A stretch of 64,000 nt of DNA from Streptomyces sp. NBRC 110611 (GCF_001590865.1 NZ_BBUY01000001.1:63729-127728), one strand, 5' to 3'; counted from the stretch's first letter, positions 9,343 through 18,852 are shown. Numbers and translations are program-made. The notes: a model not told the origin generated them from the letters alone.

Positions 9343-10779
9343 GTGAGCGGATACGTGACCCGGCTCCGCGGCCGTCCCGCCGGCCAGTTCTCGGGCCAGG
9401 GGCGGCTGCGCCTGCCCGGGGGCCCGAGGCGCCCGCGCCGGGTGGCCATGCTCAGTGTGCACACCTCCCCGCTGCACCAGCCCGGCACGGGCGACGCCGG
9501 CGGCATGAACGTCTACATCGTCGAGCTCGCCAGGAAGCTCGCCTCGATCAACATCGAGGTCGAGATCTTCACCCGCGCCACGACCGGCACCCTCCCGCCC
9601 GCCGTCGAGCTCGCGCCCGGCGTCCTCGTACGTCATGTGGACGCGGGCCCGTACGAGGGCCTGGCCAAGGAGGAGCTGCCCGCCCAGCTGTGCGCCTTCA
9701 CCCACGGCGTGATGCGGGCCTGGGCCGGACACCGCCCCGGCTACTACGACCTGGTCCACTCCCACTACTGGCTCTCCGGCCACGTCGGCTGGCTGGCCGC
9801 CGAGCGCTGGGGTGTTCCGCTGGTGCACGCCATGCACACCATGGCCAAGGTCAAGAACGCCGCGCTGGCGGCCGGTGACACCCCCGAGCCGGCCGCCCGG
9901 GTGATCGGCGAGACCCAGATCGTACGGGCCGCCGACCGCCTGATAGCCAACACCGCAGAGGAGGCCGACGAGCTCGTACGGCATTACGAGGCCGACCCCG
10001 GCAAGGTCGCCGTCGTCCACCCCGGCGTCAACCTCGACCGCTTCCGGCCCGCGCCCGCGAGCGGGGATGCCCATGCCAACGGGGGTGTGGCCGGGCATGT
10101 CGCCGGCTCTGACGCTGACGCCGGCGCTGTCGCAGAGAGCCGGGCCGCCGCCCGTGCCCGTCTCGGCCTGCCGCAGGACGCGGTCATCCCGCTCTTCGCC
10201 GGCCGAATACAGCCGCTGAAGGCTCCCGACATCCTGTTGCACGCGGTCGCCGACCTGCTGGCCGCGGACCCCGCCCTGCGGTCCCGCCTGGTCGTGCCCG
10301 TCGTCGGCGGGCCCAGCGGCAGCGGCCTGGCCAAGCCCGAGGGTCTGCAGAAGCTGGCCGCGCGGCTCGGCATCGCCGATGTGGTGCAGTTCCGTCCGCC
10401 GGTCGGACAGGAGCGGCTCGCCGACTGGTACCGCGCCGCATCCGTGCTGGTCATGCCCTCGCACAGCGAGTCCTTCGGGCTGGTCGCCATCGAGGCGCAG
10501 GCCTGTGGCACACCGGTCGTCGCGGCCGCGGTCGGCGGCCTGCCGGTGGCGGTACGTGACGGCGTCAGCGGCTTCCTCGTCGCCGGCCATGACCCGGCCG
10601 ACTACGCGCGTGCCCTGCGGCGGTTCGTCGCCGATCCGTCGCTGTCCATCCGTATGGGCAGCGACGCGGCCCGGCACGCCCAGTCCTTCGGCTGGGACAC
10701 CGCGGCGGCGGCGACCGGCGATGTGTACACCGCGGCGATGCAGGAACGGCGGCGTCACCTACGATCCCTGCATGGCTGA
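9343..10779 (+). CDS. mshA: D-inositol-3-phosphate glycosyltransferase (mycothiol synthesis)
   Basis: GT4 glycosyltransferase that transfers GlcNAc from UDP-GlcNAc to 1D-myo-inositol 3-phosphate, the first step of mycothiol synthesis. The 478-aa product shows the MshA signature [20 protein letters not shown], the HSHYWLSG and [10 protein letters not shown] segments, the phosphate-binding [12 protein letters not shown], and the C-terminal sugar-nucleotide motif [21 protein letters not shown] Gly/Ala/Asp insert at about residues 228-264 is low complexity. GTG 9343 is preceded by AGGAGG. The stop overlaps the YbjN gene by 8 bp. Confidence 0.95.
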   Translation: MSGYVTRLRGRPAGQFSGQGRLRLPGGPRRPRRVAMLSVHTSPLHQPGTGDAGGMNVYIVELARKLASINIEVEIFTRATTGTLPPAVELAPGVLVRHVDAGPYEGLAKEELPAQLCAFTHGVMRAWAGHRPGYYDLVHSHYWLSGHVGWLAAERWGVPLVHAMHTMAKVKNAALAAGDTPEPAARVIGETQIVRAADRLIANTAEEADELVRHYEADPGKVAVVHPGVNLDRFRPAPASGDAHANGGVAGHVAGSDADAGAVAESRAAARARLGLPQDAVIPLFAGRIQPLKAPDILLHAVADLLAADPALRSRLVVPVVGGPSGSGLAKPEGLQKLAARLGIADVVQFRPPVGQERLADWYRAASVLVMPSHSESFGLVAIEAQACGTPVVAAAVGGLPVAVRDGVSGFLVAGHDPADYARALRRFVADPSLSIRMGSDAARHAQSFGWDTAAAATGDVYTAAMQERRRHLRSLHG

Positions 10780-11419
10780 CGAGGCGCGACGGGCGGCGAT
10801 GGCGGATGAGGCACAGCGGACGGGCGACGCGCGGCAGGTGGGCGGCCCGGGCGATCCGCAGCAGGCGGGCGGCCAGGGCGATCCGCGGCAGGTGATCGAG
10901 AGGGCGCTGACCGATGCCGGTCTCGTATGGGAGTCCCCCTCCGACGGCAACTACGTCGTCACCCTCCCCGGCACCCGCAAGCTCTCCACCACCTGCTCGC
11001 TCATCGTCGGCAAGCACTCCCTCTCCCTCAACGCCTTCGTCGTCCGCCGCCCCGACGAGAACCACGAGGCGGTCTACCGCTGGCTGCTGGAGCGCAACAC
11101 CCGCCTCTACGGCGTCAGTTACGCCATCGACCGGCTCGGTGACATCTACCTGGCCGGCAAACTCCCGCTCGCCGCCGTCACCCCTGACGAACTCGACCGC
11201 ATCCTCGGCACCGTGCTGGAGAACGCCGACGGCAGCTTCAACACCCTCCTGGAAATGGGCTTCGCCACCACCATCCGCAAGGAGTACGCCTGGCGCGTCT
11301 CCCGCGGCGAGTCCACCCGCAACCTGGAGGCCTTCGCGCATCTGACACGCGGAAGCGGCGAGGATCAGGCATGCGGGAGCGGCGGGAATCAGACGCGCGG
11401 GCACGACCGCGAGGCGTAG
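10772..11419 (+). CDS. YbjN domain-containing protein
   Basis: 215-aa protein of the YbjN/type III secretion chaperone-like fold, conserved beside mshA in streptomycetes. The N-terminus (residues 1-38) is a short repeat of Asp/Gln/Gly/Arg. The conserved body runs from [13 protein letters not shown] to [15 protein letters not shown] and includes [20 protein letters not shown]. It begins 8 bp inside the mshA end and so is translationally coupled. The molecular function is not known. The C-terminal tail (Gly/Asp/Gln-rich) looks unstructured. Confidence 0.8.
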   Translation: MADEARRAAMADEAQRTGDARQVGGPGDPQQAGGQGDPRQVIERALTDAGLVWESPSDGNYVVTLPGTRKLSTTCSLIVGKHSLSLNAFVVRRPDENHEAVYRWLLERNTRLYGVSYAIDRLGDIYLAGKLPLAAVTPDELDRILGTVLENADGSFNTLLEMGFATTIRKEYAWRVSRGESTRNLEAFAHLTRGSGEDQACGSGGNQTRGHDREA

Positions 11420-11529
11420 GCCCCGTTGCCGGTACGGCAACAACGCTTGCCTGCTCCGTCCGCCCGGGCGCATGGTCGGCGCCATCAGGCAGAGAGCAGC
11501 AGACCGCACGAGCCACGGGAGCGAGTGTC

Positions 11530-12495
11530 ATGGCAGCCCACGCGAGGACGAACCGTAATGCGACAGCGGCACCGGCCAACGACGACCACCACCACGATGA
11601 CGACCACCAGCACGTCCATGCCGATCACGACCACGGCCACGGCGACGACTTCGACTGGGCCGCAATGGCCGATCTGCTGGAGCTGGAAGGCGAGACGCAC
11701 AGCCCGTACGTACAGCAGGCCTTCGACGAGCTGACGCGTCTGACGCACCTGACTCCCCGCCGGATCCTGGACATCGGCAGCGGCCCGGGCGTCGCCGCCT
11801 GCCGGCTGGCGGCGGTGTTCCCGCAGGCCGAGGTCACCGCCGTGGACGGTACCCCGGCGCTGCTGACCCGCGCCGAGGAGCGGGCCGCACGTCTCGGCGT
11901 ACGACTGCGGACGCGGCCGGCCGAATTCCCGGCCGGACTGGCCGACCTGGGCCCGGCGGACCTGGTGTGGTCGGGACAGGTCGTCCACCACGTGGGCGAT
12001 CAGCAGGACGCGCTGAACCGGCTGGCCGGGCTGCTCAACCCCGGCGGCGTTCTGGCCATCGTCGAGGGCGGTCTGCCGTCCCGCTGGCTCCCGCGCGACC
12101 TCGGTTTCGGCCGTCCCGGGCTCCAGGAACGGCTCGATGCGGCGATGGCGGACCGCTTCAGCCGGATGCGGGCGGAGCTGCCCGACTCGGTGGCGGTGGC
12201 CGAGGACTGGCCCGGCATGCTGCGCGCCGCGGGTCTCACCGGCGTACGGAGCCGGACCTTCCTCGTCGACCACCCGGCTCCGCTGCCCACGGGCCCGGAA
12301 CAGCCGCTACGGCTCTGGGCGCGGCGGTCGCTGGAGCGCCGCCGCGAGATGTTCGGCGAGGTCCTGGACGCCGAGGACCTGGCGACCCTGGACCGGCTTC
12401 TCGACCCGGCCGACCCGGCCTGCGTCGACCGCCGCCCGGACCTGTTCCTCCTGACCGCGAAGACCGTGCACTTCGGTCAGCGTGCGGTTCGGTGA
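11530..12495 (+). CDS. Class I SAM methyltransferase with His/Asp-rich N-terminus
   Basis: 321-aa methyltransferase: motif I ILDIGSGPGVAACRLA, acidic strand-2 end VTAVDGTPALL, and the motif IV region DLVWSGQVVHHVGD followed by LLNPGGVLAIVEGG. The family resembles small-molecule methyltransferases; the substrate is unknown. Residues 19-40 are almost only His and Asp (DDHHHDDD then HVHADHDHGHGDD), a run that could bind transition metals. ATG 11530 follows GGGAG; upstream frame is open but poor. The downstream neighbour is a convergent MFS gene. Confidence 0.85.
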   Translation: MAAHARTNRNATAAPANDDHHHDDDHQHVHADHDHGHGDDFDWAAMADLLELEGETHSPYVQQAFDELTRLTHLTPRRILDIGSGPGVAACRLAAVFPQAEVTAVDGTPALLTRAEERAARLGVRLRTRPAEFPAGLADLGPADLVWSGQVVHHVGDQQDALNRLAGLLNPGGVLAIVEGGLPSRWLPRDLGFGRPGLQERLDAAMADRFSRMRAELPDSVAVAEDWPGMLRAAGLTGVRSRTFLVDHPAPLPTGPEQPLRLWARRSLERRREMFGEVLDAEDLATLDRLLDPADPACVDRRPDLFLLTAKTVHFGQRAVR

Positions 12496-12557
12496 GACGC
12501 AGGCACTGACGTTACCGACGTCGGCCTCCGCCTTTCGGCCTGTCGCGTCGCGTCACG

Positions 12558-13946
12558 TCACGTCACCGAATCGCTCGGCGCCGCTGGGGATGCCGACGCC
12601 GATGCCGGCGAAGGTGGAGCCGGTGGTGTCGGCGTCGGTGTCGGCGTCGAGGTCGATGAGGTGGCGGTCTCCGCCTCCGCCTTCGTCTGCTTCGGCAGGT
12701 TCCTGAGCAGCAGTCCGTAGCCCGCCGCCGCCACTGTGCCCACGGCCGCGCAGCCCGCCCAGAGCACGCCCGAGCCCAAGTGGTCGATGACCGTGCCGCC
12801 GAGCAGCGGGGCCGTGAGGGAGGCGATGGACCAGGACAGTGCGTACATGCCCTGGTAGCGGCCGCGGCCGTGGACGGGGGAGAGGCGGACGACCAGGCCC
12901 ATCTGGGTAGGGGAGTTGATGATCTCGCCGAGGGTCCAGATGGCGACGGTGAGGCCGTACACGGCGACCGAATCGGCCAGCGCGGTCAGTCCGAAGCCGT
13001 AGCCGGTGAGCAGGGACGAGCCGATGAGGAGCGTCGCGGGGCTGCGGTGCTCGATGAAGCGGGTGACGGGGATCTGCAGCAGGACGATGAGGACGCCGTT
13101 GATCGCGGCCACCGAGCCGAAGTCGGCACTGGAGAAGCCGTTCTGACTCATCGACACCGGCAAGGAGACGTAGGCCTGCTGGAAGAGCAGGGCGAGCAGC
13201 AGGTTGAGGGCCACGACGGTCATGAAGCGGCCGTCCCGCAGTACGGTCAGCATGGAGACGGGGGCGGGAGCGGGGTCGGTAGCCGAGCCGGAGGGGTTCC
13301 GGCCGTCCGCGGTCGCCGGTGCCGTGGGGCGGGACTCCGGGAGCTTGCAGAAGACGACCACGGCGCAGGCCAGGACGAGCGTCGCCTCGCCCAGGAAGAG
13401 GACCAGGTAGCCGTGTTCGGCGATGAGTCCGGCGGCGGTGGCGGAGATCGCGAAGCCGAGGTTGATCGCCCAGTAGTTGAGGGAGTAGGCGCGGACGCGG
13501 TCTTCGGGGGCGACGATGTCGGCCATCATCGCCTGTACGGCGGGGCGGGAGGCGTTGGTCGCCATCCCGACCACGCTCGCCACCACCGCGATCGCGACCG
13601 GGTGTTCCAGGAAGCCCAGCAGCGCCACGGACGCCGCCGTCGACAGCTGCGCGATGAGCATGGTGGGCCGCCGGCCGAGCCGGTCGGTGAGCACTCCGGC
13701 GCCGACGGACGAGATCACGCCGCCGAGCCCGTAGAGCGCGCCGACCAGGCCGGCGTAGGACGGGGAGAAACCGCGCTCGACGGTCAGGTAGAGGGCCAGG
13801 AAGGTAGCGACGAACGCGCCGAGACGGTTGATCAGGGTGCTGGTCCACAGCCACCAGAACTGGCGGGGGAGGCCGGACACGCTCTCCGTCGCGGCGCGTT
13901 TGAGGCGGGCCAGGGCGCGGGCTCGCGGGGGAGTGGATGCGGACAT
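12558..13946 (-). CDS. MFS transporter
   Basis: 462-aa major facilitator superfamily transporter with about 12 hydrophobic segments and the loop 2-3 signature LTDRLGRRPTML. The shape matches the drug/sugar exporter branch common in streptomycetes. The last 40 residues are Ser/Thr/Pro/Ala repeats encoded by a short-period DNA repeat (about 12590-12650), probably a cytoplasmic tail. The substrate cannot be predicted. It is transcribed away from gpmA. Confidence 0.88.
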   Translation of the reverse strand: MSASTPPRARALARLKRAATESVSGLPRQFWWLWTSTLINRLGAFVATFLALYLTVERGFSPSYAGLVGALYGLGGVISSVGAGVLTDRLGRRPTMLIAQLSTAASVALLGFLEHPVAIAVVASVVGMATNASRPAVQAMMADIVAPEDRVRAYSLNYWAINLGFAISATAAGLIAEHGYLVLFLGEATLVLACAVVVFCKLPESRPTAPATADGRNPSGSATDPAPAPVSMLTVLRDGRFMTVVALNLLLALLFQQAYVSLPVSMSQNGFSSADFGSVAAINGVLIVLLQIPVTRFIEHRSPATLLIGSSLLTGYGFGLTALADSVAVYGLTVAIWTLGEIINSPTQMGLVVRLSPVHGRGRYQGMYALSWSIASLTAPLLGGTVIDHLGSGVLWAGCAAVGTVAAAGYGLLLRNLPKQTKAEAETATSSTSTPTPTPTPPAPPSPASASASPAAPSDSVT

Positions 13947-13980
13947 GACAGTTCCGTTTCCGTCGGCGTACCGGCGAGGC

Positions 13981-14053
13981 GTGAGTAAGAGGGGTGAGTA
14001 AGTGGTGCGTGCGTAAGTGGTACGTGCGCAAGTGGGGTGTGAGTAAGTGGTGA
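13981..14053. repeat. 15-bp tandem repeat (GTGAGTAAGTGGTGC type), five units
   Basis: Four imperfect 15-bp units preceded by a 13-bp one, each beginning GTGAGTAAG, GTGCGTAAG or GTGCGCAAG. They lie between the divergent MFS and gpmA genes. The purpose is unknown; the position would allow binding of a regulator to both promoters. Confidence 0.8.
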
Positions 14054-14187
14054 ATGACGTGATCGCAACCTACTGGCTGGCCGGCCGCCGACGCCATCCA
14101 ATTGATCGGAAGCGTCAAACGTCACAGAGAAGCCCAGGTCACGGGCGTGCGCAAGCCCCCTCGCGGAATTCGATTACGCTCGACGCC

Positions 14188-14949
14188 ATGGCCGACGCAC
14201 CGTACAAGCTGATCCTCCTCCGCCACGGCGAGAGCGAGTGGAACGCGAAGAACCTGTTCACCGGCTGGGTGGACGTCAACCTCAACGAGAAGGGCGAGAA
14301 GGAGGCGGTCCGCGGCGGCGAGCTGCTGAAGGACGCCGGACTGCTGCCCGACGTGGTCCACACGTCCCTCCAGAAGCGCGCGATCCGCACCGCGCAGATC
14401 GCCCTGGAGTCCGCCGACCGGCACTGGATCCCGGTTCACCGCAGCTGGCGGCTGAACGAGCGCCACTACGGCGCGCTGCAGGGCAAGGACAAGGCGCAGA
14501 CCCTGGCCGAGTTCGGCGAGGAGCAGTTCATGCTCTGGCGCCGCTCGTACGACACCCCGCCGCCTGCCCTTGAGGACGGCACCGAGTTCTCCCAGAGCGA
14601 CGACCCGCGCTACGCCGGCATCCCCAGCGAGCTGCGCCCGCGCACCGAGTGCCTCAAGGACGTCGTCACGCGCATGCTGCCGTACTGGTACGACGGCATC
14701 GTGCCGGACCTCCTCGCCGGCCGTACGGTCCTGGTCGCCGCCCACGGCAACAGCCTGCGCGCCCTGGTCAAGCACCTCGACGGCATCTCCGACGCGGACA
14801 TCGCCGGCCTGAACATCCCCACCGGCATCCCGCTCGCATACGAGCTGGACGCCGACTTCCGCCCGGTCACCCCCGGCGGCCGCTACCTCGACCCGGAGGC
14901 CGCCAAGGCCGCCATCGAGGCAGTGAAGAACCAGGGCAAGAAGAAGTAG
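14188..14949 (+). CDS. gpmA: 2,3-bisphosphoglycerate-dependent phosphoglycerate mutase
   Basis: Glycolytic enzyme interconverting 3- and 2-phosphoglycerate through a phosphohistidine. The 253-aa length is normal. The catalytic motif [10 protein letters not shown] carries His13, followed by [23 protein letters not shown] and the second His in [18 protein letters not shown] 14188 is chosen because the start [16 protein letters not shown] is the family start, although the frame is open to 14047. The Lys-rich C-terminus (KNQGKKK) is typical. Confidence 0.96.
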   Translation: MADAPYKLILLRHGESEWNAKNLFTGWVDVNLNEKGEKEAVRGGELLKDAGLLPDVVHTSLQKRAIRTAQIALESADRHWIPVHRSWRLNERHYGALQGKDKAQTLAEFGEEQFMLWRRSYDTPPPALEDGTEFSQSDDPRYAGIPSELRPRTECLKDVVTRMLPYWYDGIVPDLLAGRTVLVAAHGNSLRALVKHLDGISDADIAGLNIPTGIPLAYELDADFRPVTPGGRYLDPEAAKAAIEAVKNQGKKK

Positions 14950-15013
14950 CAGAACCAGCAGAAGTAGCAGGAGAGGCCGGCAGAAGCAGCCGGCAGGAGA
15001 AGCAGCGGGCAGG

Positions 15014-15052
15014 CAGCGGCCCCGGTCGGCGGTGTGCCGGCCGGGGCCGCTG
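15014..15052 (+). terminator. Rho-independent-like hairpin after gpmA
   Basis: GC stem CAGCGGCCCCGG pairs with CCGGGGCCGCTG around a 15-nt loop. It lies between convergent gpmA and the Cys-rich gene and can serve both strands. There is no strong T-run, as usual in high-GC genomes. Confidence 0.65.
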
Positions 15053-15081
15053 TGGCGCTGGGCCGTGGGTGGCTGGTGTCG

Positions 15082-15255
15082 CTAGCAGCTGCCGCCGCAC
15101 TGGCAGGGGCCGCCCTGCTGGCAGCCGCAGCCGCAGCCGGGGCCACAGCCGCAGGCGCCTAGCAGGGGGAGCCGAGGGCGGTCGAAGGCCGTCGGGTCGT
15201 CGTCCCGGGCGGCCGCCGCCGGGTCGGGGGAGTGCGAGTGCGCCGTAGGTGCCAT
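15082..15255 (-). CDS. Small cysteine-rich protein (metallothionein-like C-terminus)
   Basis: 57-aa protein with a perfect ribosome site (TAGGAGG, seven bases before ATG 15255). The first 36 residues are polar (HSHSPDPAAAARDDDPTAFD). The last 24 hold eight cysteines separated by Gly/Gln, in the pattern CGCGPGCGCGC then CQCGGSC. Such clustering is seen in metallothioneins and could bind Cu(I) or Zn(II), but I know of no characterised member, so metal binding is inference. It lies between gpmA and phoU. Confidence 0.7.
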   Translation of the reverse strand: MAPTAHSHSPDPAAAARDDDPTAFDRPRLPLLGACGCGPGCGCGCQQGGPCQCGGSC

Positions 15256-15503
15256 GTCTTGCCTCCTAAGGGTCACCGTGGTGCCTGCGGGGTGATGCCC
15301 GGCGGGTCACCGCAGCCCATTGCAAGCCCGGGCGACAAGGCGCGTCAACGGCGCGTGGAGGCACGCGTCAACGGCGCACGGTGGCGCACGGTGGCTCACG
15401 GCGGCTCACACGGCGAAGCTGCGCCGCTCGCCCGCCGTCGTCGCTACGCGCCGTCGCCCGCCGTTCGGCTGTCGCTCGCCCGCCGCTCGCCCGCCGCTCG
15501 CCG

Positions 15504-16181
15504 TTACGCGCCCTCGACCGACGTCGGTGTGCTGATCTCGTCGGCGTGCTCGCCGGTCACCAGGTAGACGACCCGCTTGGCGACGGAGACCGCGTGGTCC
15601 GCGAAGCGCTCGTAGTAGCGGCCCAGGAGGGTCACGTCGACGGCCGTCTCGATGCCGTGCTTCCAGCGGTCGTCCATCAGGTGCTGGAAGAGGGTGCGGT
15701 GCAGCAGGTCCATCGCGTCGTCGTCCTGCTCCAGCTGGAGCGCGAGATCCACGTCCTTGGTGATGATGACCTCGGCGGCCTTGGCCATCAGGCGCTGTGC
15801 CAGCTGCCCCATCTCCAGGATGGTGGCGTGCAGATCGCGCGGGACGGCCGTATCCGGGAAGCGCAGCCGGGCCAGCTTGGCCACGTGCTGGGCCAGGTCG
15901 CCCGAGCGCTCCAGGTCGGCGCTCATCCGCAGCGAGGTGACGACTATCCGGAGGTCGGTGGCGACCGGCTGTTGCCGCGCCAGCAGGGCGATCGCCCGGG
16001 CCTCCAGGTCGCGCTGGAGATCGTCGACCTTCTCGTCGGCGGCGATGACGTGCTCGGCCAGTTTGAGGTCCGCGTCGAGGATCGCCGTGGTGGCGCGCCC
16101 GATCGCGGAGCCGACGAGCCGGGCCATCTCGACCAGGCCCTCGCCGATCGAATCCAGCTCCTCGTGGTACGCGTCCCGCAT
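15504..16181 (-). CDS. phoU: Phosphate signalling complex protein PhoU
   Basis: 225-aa protein made of two three-helix PhoU repeats (MRDAYHEELDSIGEGLVEMA and the second around LHATILEMGQLAQRLMAKA), with the ExxxD metal-binding segments of the family. PhoU represses signalling through the Pst transporter and the PhoR kinase when phosphate is ample. It is divergent from phoR with a 510-bp control region containing two PHO-box arrays. Length and sequence are normal for streptomycetes. Confidence 0.95.
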   Translation of the reverse strand: MRDAYHEELDSIGEGLVEMARLVGSAIGRATTAILDADLKLAEHVIAADEKVDDLQRDLEARAIALLARQQPVATDLRIVVTSLRMSADLERSGDLAQHVAKLARLRFPDTAVPRDLHATILEMGQLAQRLMAKAAEVIITKDVDLALQLEQDDDAMDLLHRTLFQHLMDDRWKHGIETAVDVTLLGRYYERFADHAVSVAKRVVYLVTGEHADEISTPTSVEGA

Positions 16182-16465
16182 CTGTGACCTTCTCTCGCGT
16201 CTGTGGGTGTGTGGAAGGGAGTGGTGGGGGGTGTGGGGTGGAGTGGTCTGGTGGTGTGTGTGGGCGGCGAGTGATGTGGGGCGTTGTGCGTGGTGTGGGG
16301 GAGGTGGGACGGGGACGAGGTGCCGGGAGAACCTGTGCCCACGCTCTCACGGTCAGTGGCCCTACGGGCGGCCCGGCGGGAGGAAGCCATGCGCGACCCG
16401 CACCGCACCGCACCCTCACCTTTCGCCCTCTCACCTTGCGGCCGGATCGCGTCCTCCGGTCCCAC

Positions 16466-16498
16466 CCGGGGTGAACCGGCACCGACGTGAAGGTGAAC
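16466..16498 (-). promoter_or_regulatory. PHO box array A (PhoP binding, three 11-bp units)
   Basis: Read on the minus strand: GTTCACCTTCA, CGTCGGTGCCG, GTTCACCCCGG. Outer units match the streptomycete PhoP direct-repeat unit (GTTCACC start); the middle one is degenerate. Exact 11-bp spacing supports it. It lies on the phoU side of the phoU-phoR intergenic region. Confidence 0.8.
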
Positions 16499-16585
16499 TC
16501 TGGGAGACGTCGTTCCGGCTGCGGGGCCGGCCGTGGGGCCGTCCGCTGAACCGTCCGCAGGCGGTCGCGCGTCGTCTCCCGGCTG

Positions 16586-16618
16586 CCGGAGTGAACCGGC
16601 GCGAACGCCACGGTGAAC
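16586..16618 (-). promoter_or_regulatory. PHO box array B (PhoP binding, three 11-bp units)
   Basis: Read on the minus strand: GTTCACCGTGG, CGTTCGCGCCG, GTTCACTCCGG. Same architecture as array A, 120 bp away, with matching flanks (CTCTGGG then GACG after each). It lies about 75 bp before phoR and probably mediates PhoP autoregulation. Confidence 0.8.
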
Positions 16619-16691
16619 TCTGGGCGACGGCTGTTCGAGCAGCGGCTCTCGAGGCTGGGGCAGTGTCCGACCCGGCACATACTCTGGACTC

Positions 16692-18023
16692 ATGAACGTG
16701 GATGCGGCCGTCGCCGCAGTGGCAGCGATCGCCGGGCTGTGCACCGGCGTCTTCGCCATGCTGGCGTTCCGCTGGAGCGAGCGCGACCAGGCCAAACCCA
16801 CCCGTACCTCCCTGCACACCGACACCGAACTGCCGCCCGGCGTGGACACCGTCCTCTCCGTGCTCCGGTCCTCCGCCGTGGTCCTCGACGAGGCCGACGC
16901 CGTGGTCAAGGCCAGCTCGGCCGCGTACGCGCTGGGCCTGGTCCGCGGCGGCAAGCTCGCCGTCGAGCCGATGCTGCAGATGGCCCGCGACACCCGCCGG
17001 GACGGCGAGATACGCCAGGTCGAACTGGACCTTCCGCGCCGGGGCACCGGCCGCGGAGAGGCGCTGGCGGTCTCCGCCCGGGTCGCCCCGCTCGGCTCCC
17101 GGCTCGTCCTGCTGCTGGTCGAGGACCTCACGGAGGCCCGGCGCATAGAGGCGGTCCGCCGCGACTTCGTCGCCAACGTCAGCCATGAGCTCAAGACCCC
17201 CGTCGGCGCGCTCTCGCTGCTGTCCGAGGCCGTGATGGACGCCAGTGACGACCCCGAAGCCGTCACCCGCTTCGCCGGCCGGATGCAGAACGAGGCCACC
17301 CGGCTGACCAACCTCGTCCAGGAGCTCATCGACCTCTCCCGGGTCCAGAACGACGATCCGCTGGAGGACGCCGAGCCGGTCCCGGTCGACGTGCTGGTCG
17401 CCGAGGCGATCGACCGCTGCCGCCACCAGGCCGGAGCGAAGCAGATCACCATGGCCGCCGGAGGGACCGCCGACCTGAGCGTCTGGGGCAACCGCGGCCA
17501 GCTCGCCGCGGCCCTCGGCAACCTCGTCGAGAACGCCGTCAACTACTCCCCGGCGCGCACCCGCGTGGGGATCGCCGGACGCCGCGTCCCCGCGCCCGGC
17601 GGTGGGGGTACCTCTCAGGCTTTCGGCACCGGGGGAATGATCGAGATCGCGGTGACCGACCAGGGCATCGGGATATCCGAGAAGGACCGGGACCGTATCT
17701 TCGAGCGGTTCTACCGCGTGGACCCGGCGCGCTCCCGCGCCACCGGCGGGACCGGCCTCGGCCTCGCCATCGTCAAGCATGTGGCCGCCTCGCACGGCGG
17801 GGAGGTCACGGTGTGGAGTGCCGAGGGACAGGGCTCCACCTTCACCCTGCGTCTTCCGGAAGCCGGCGCCGTACGCGACCGCGGGCGGCCCGCCGCCGGC
17901 CGCTCCGCGGAGGGCCTCGACGACGAGGACCGCCCGTACGAGGGCCGGACCGACGAGGACCGCCCGTACGAGACCTTCAACGATCAGCTCCCTGCTCACC
18001 CAGCCCCGGAGGTCCTTCCGTGA
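16692..18023 (+). CDS. phoR: Phosphate-sensing histidine kinase PhoR
   Basis: 443-aa membrane sensor kinase of the phosphate starvation system; it phosphorylates PhoP. One transmembrane helix lies at about residues 5-27, then a short PAS-like region, then the DHp domain with FVANVSHELKTP (phospho-acceptor His165). The ATP-binding domain has the N box NLVENAVNYSP, G1 DQGIGI and G2 GTGLGLAIVKH. A Gly-rich insertion (about 300-315) interrupts the ATPase domain. The C-terminus carries two copies of DEDRPYE. Its TGA stop overlaps the phoP GTG by 4 bp, so the pair is co-translated. Confidence 0.95.
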   Translation: MNVDAAVAAVAAIAGLCTGVFAMLAFRWSERDQAKPTRTSLHTDTELPPGVDTVLSVLRSSAVVLDEADAVVKASSAAYALGLVRGGKLAVEPMLQMARDTRRDGEIRQVELDLPRRGTGRGEALAVSARVAPLGSRLVLLLVEDLTEARRIEAVRRDFVANVSHELKTPVGALSLLSEAVMDASDDPEAVTRFAGRMQNEATRLTNLVQELIDLSRVQNDDPLEDAEPVPVDVLVAEAIDRCRHQAGAKQITMAAGGTADLSVWGNRGQLAAALGNLVENAVNYSPARTRVGIAGRRVPAPGGGGTSQAFGTGGMIEIAVTDQGIGISEKDRDRIFERFYRVDPARSRATGGTGLGLAIVKHVAASHGGEVTVWSAEGQGSTFTLRLPEAGAVRDRGRPAAGRSAEGLDDEDRPYEGRTDEDRPYETFNDQLPAHPAPEVLP

Positions 18024-18700
18024 CCCGAGTGCTTGTCGTCGAGGACGAGGAATCGTTCAGCGATGCACTGTCGTACATGCTCCGCAAGGAGGGTTTCGAG
18101 GTCGCCGTCGCGGCAACGGGCCCTGACGGCCTGGACGAGTTCGAGCGCAACGGCGCCGACCTCGTCCTGCTGGACCTGATGCTGCCGGGCCTGCCCGGCA
18201 CCGAGGTCTGCCGCCAGCTGCGCGGCCGCTCCAACGTCCCGGTCATCATGGTGACCGCCAAGGACAGTGAGATCGACAAGGTCGTCGGCCTCGAGATAGG
18301 AGCCGACGACTACGTCACCAAGCCCTTCTCCTCCCGCGAACTGGTCGCCCGCATCCGCGCCGTACTGCGCCGCCGCGGTGAGCCGGAGGAGGTCGCTCCG
18401 CAGGCCCTGGAGGCCGGCCCGGTGCGGATGGACGTGGACCGCCACGTCGTCACGGTCTCCGGCGGCAAGGTCGATCTGCCCCTGAAGGAGTTCGACCTCC
18501 TGGAGATGCTGCTGCGCAACGCCGGCCGGGTGCTGACCCGTATGCAGCTCATCGACCGGGTCTGGGGCGCCGACTACGTGGGCGACACCAAGACCCTGGA
18601 CGTGCACGTCAAGCGGCTGCGCGCCAAGATCGAGCCCGATCCGGGCGCGCCGCGTTACCTGGTCACGGTCCGCGGCCTGGGGTACAAGTTCGAGCCGTAA
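18020..18700 (+). CDS. phoP: Phosphate response regulator PhoP
   Basis: 226-aa OmpR-family regulator controlling phosphate scavenging and, in streptomycetes, antibiotic production. The receiver domain has acidic E8-D9 and phospho-acceptor Asp52 in VLLDLMLPG, plus the TAKD and KPF motifs. The C-terminal winged helix has KEFDLLEMLL and DTKTLDVHVKRLRAKIE. GTG 18020 overlaps the phoR stop (GTGA), with CGGAGG just upstream. The binding sites it is expected to use are the two arrays before phoR. Confidence 0.97.
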   Translation: MTRVLVVEDEESFSDALSYMLRKEGFEVAVAATGPDGLDEFERNGADLVLLDLMLPGLPGTEVCRQLRGRSNVPVIMVTAKDSEIDKVVGLEIGADDYVTKPFSSRELVARIRAVLRRRGEPEEVAPQALEAGPVRMDVDRHVVTVSGGKVDLPLKEFDLLEMLLRNAGRVLTRMQLIDRVWGADYVGDTKTLDVHVKRLRAKIEPDPGAPRYLVTVRGLGYKFEP

Positions 18701-18730
18701 GCCGGCGGTCGGCGAGAGGCGATATGCGTC

Positions 18731-18763
18731 AGGGGCGCCGGTCCGGGTGGGACCGGCGCCCCT
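18731..18763 (+). terminator. Terminator hairpin after phoP
   Basis: A 14-bp perfect GC stem (AGGGGCGCCGGTCC with GGACCGGCGCCCCT) around a 5-nt loop, 30 bp after the phoP stop. Ends the phoRP transcript and separates it from the convergent lipoprotein gene. Confidence 0.85.
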
Positions 18764-18852
18764 GAGGTCAGTGGGGCCCGTAAGGAGGCCAATGGGGCCC
18801 GTGAGGCGCGCGGGAGCCGGTGAGGCACGCGGCGGCTCGTGCGGCGCTGGGG

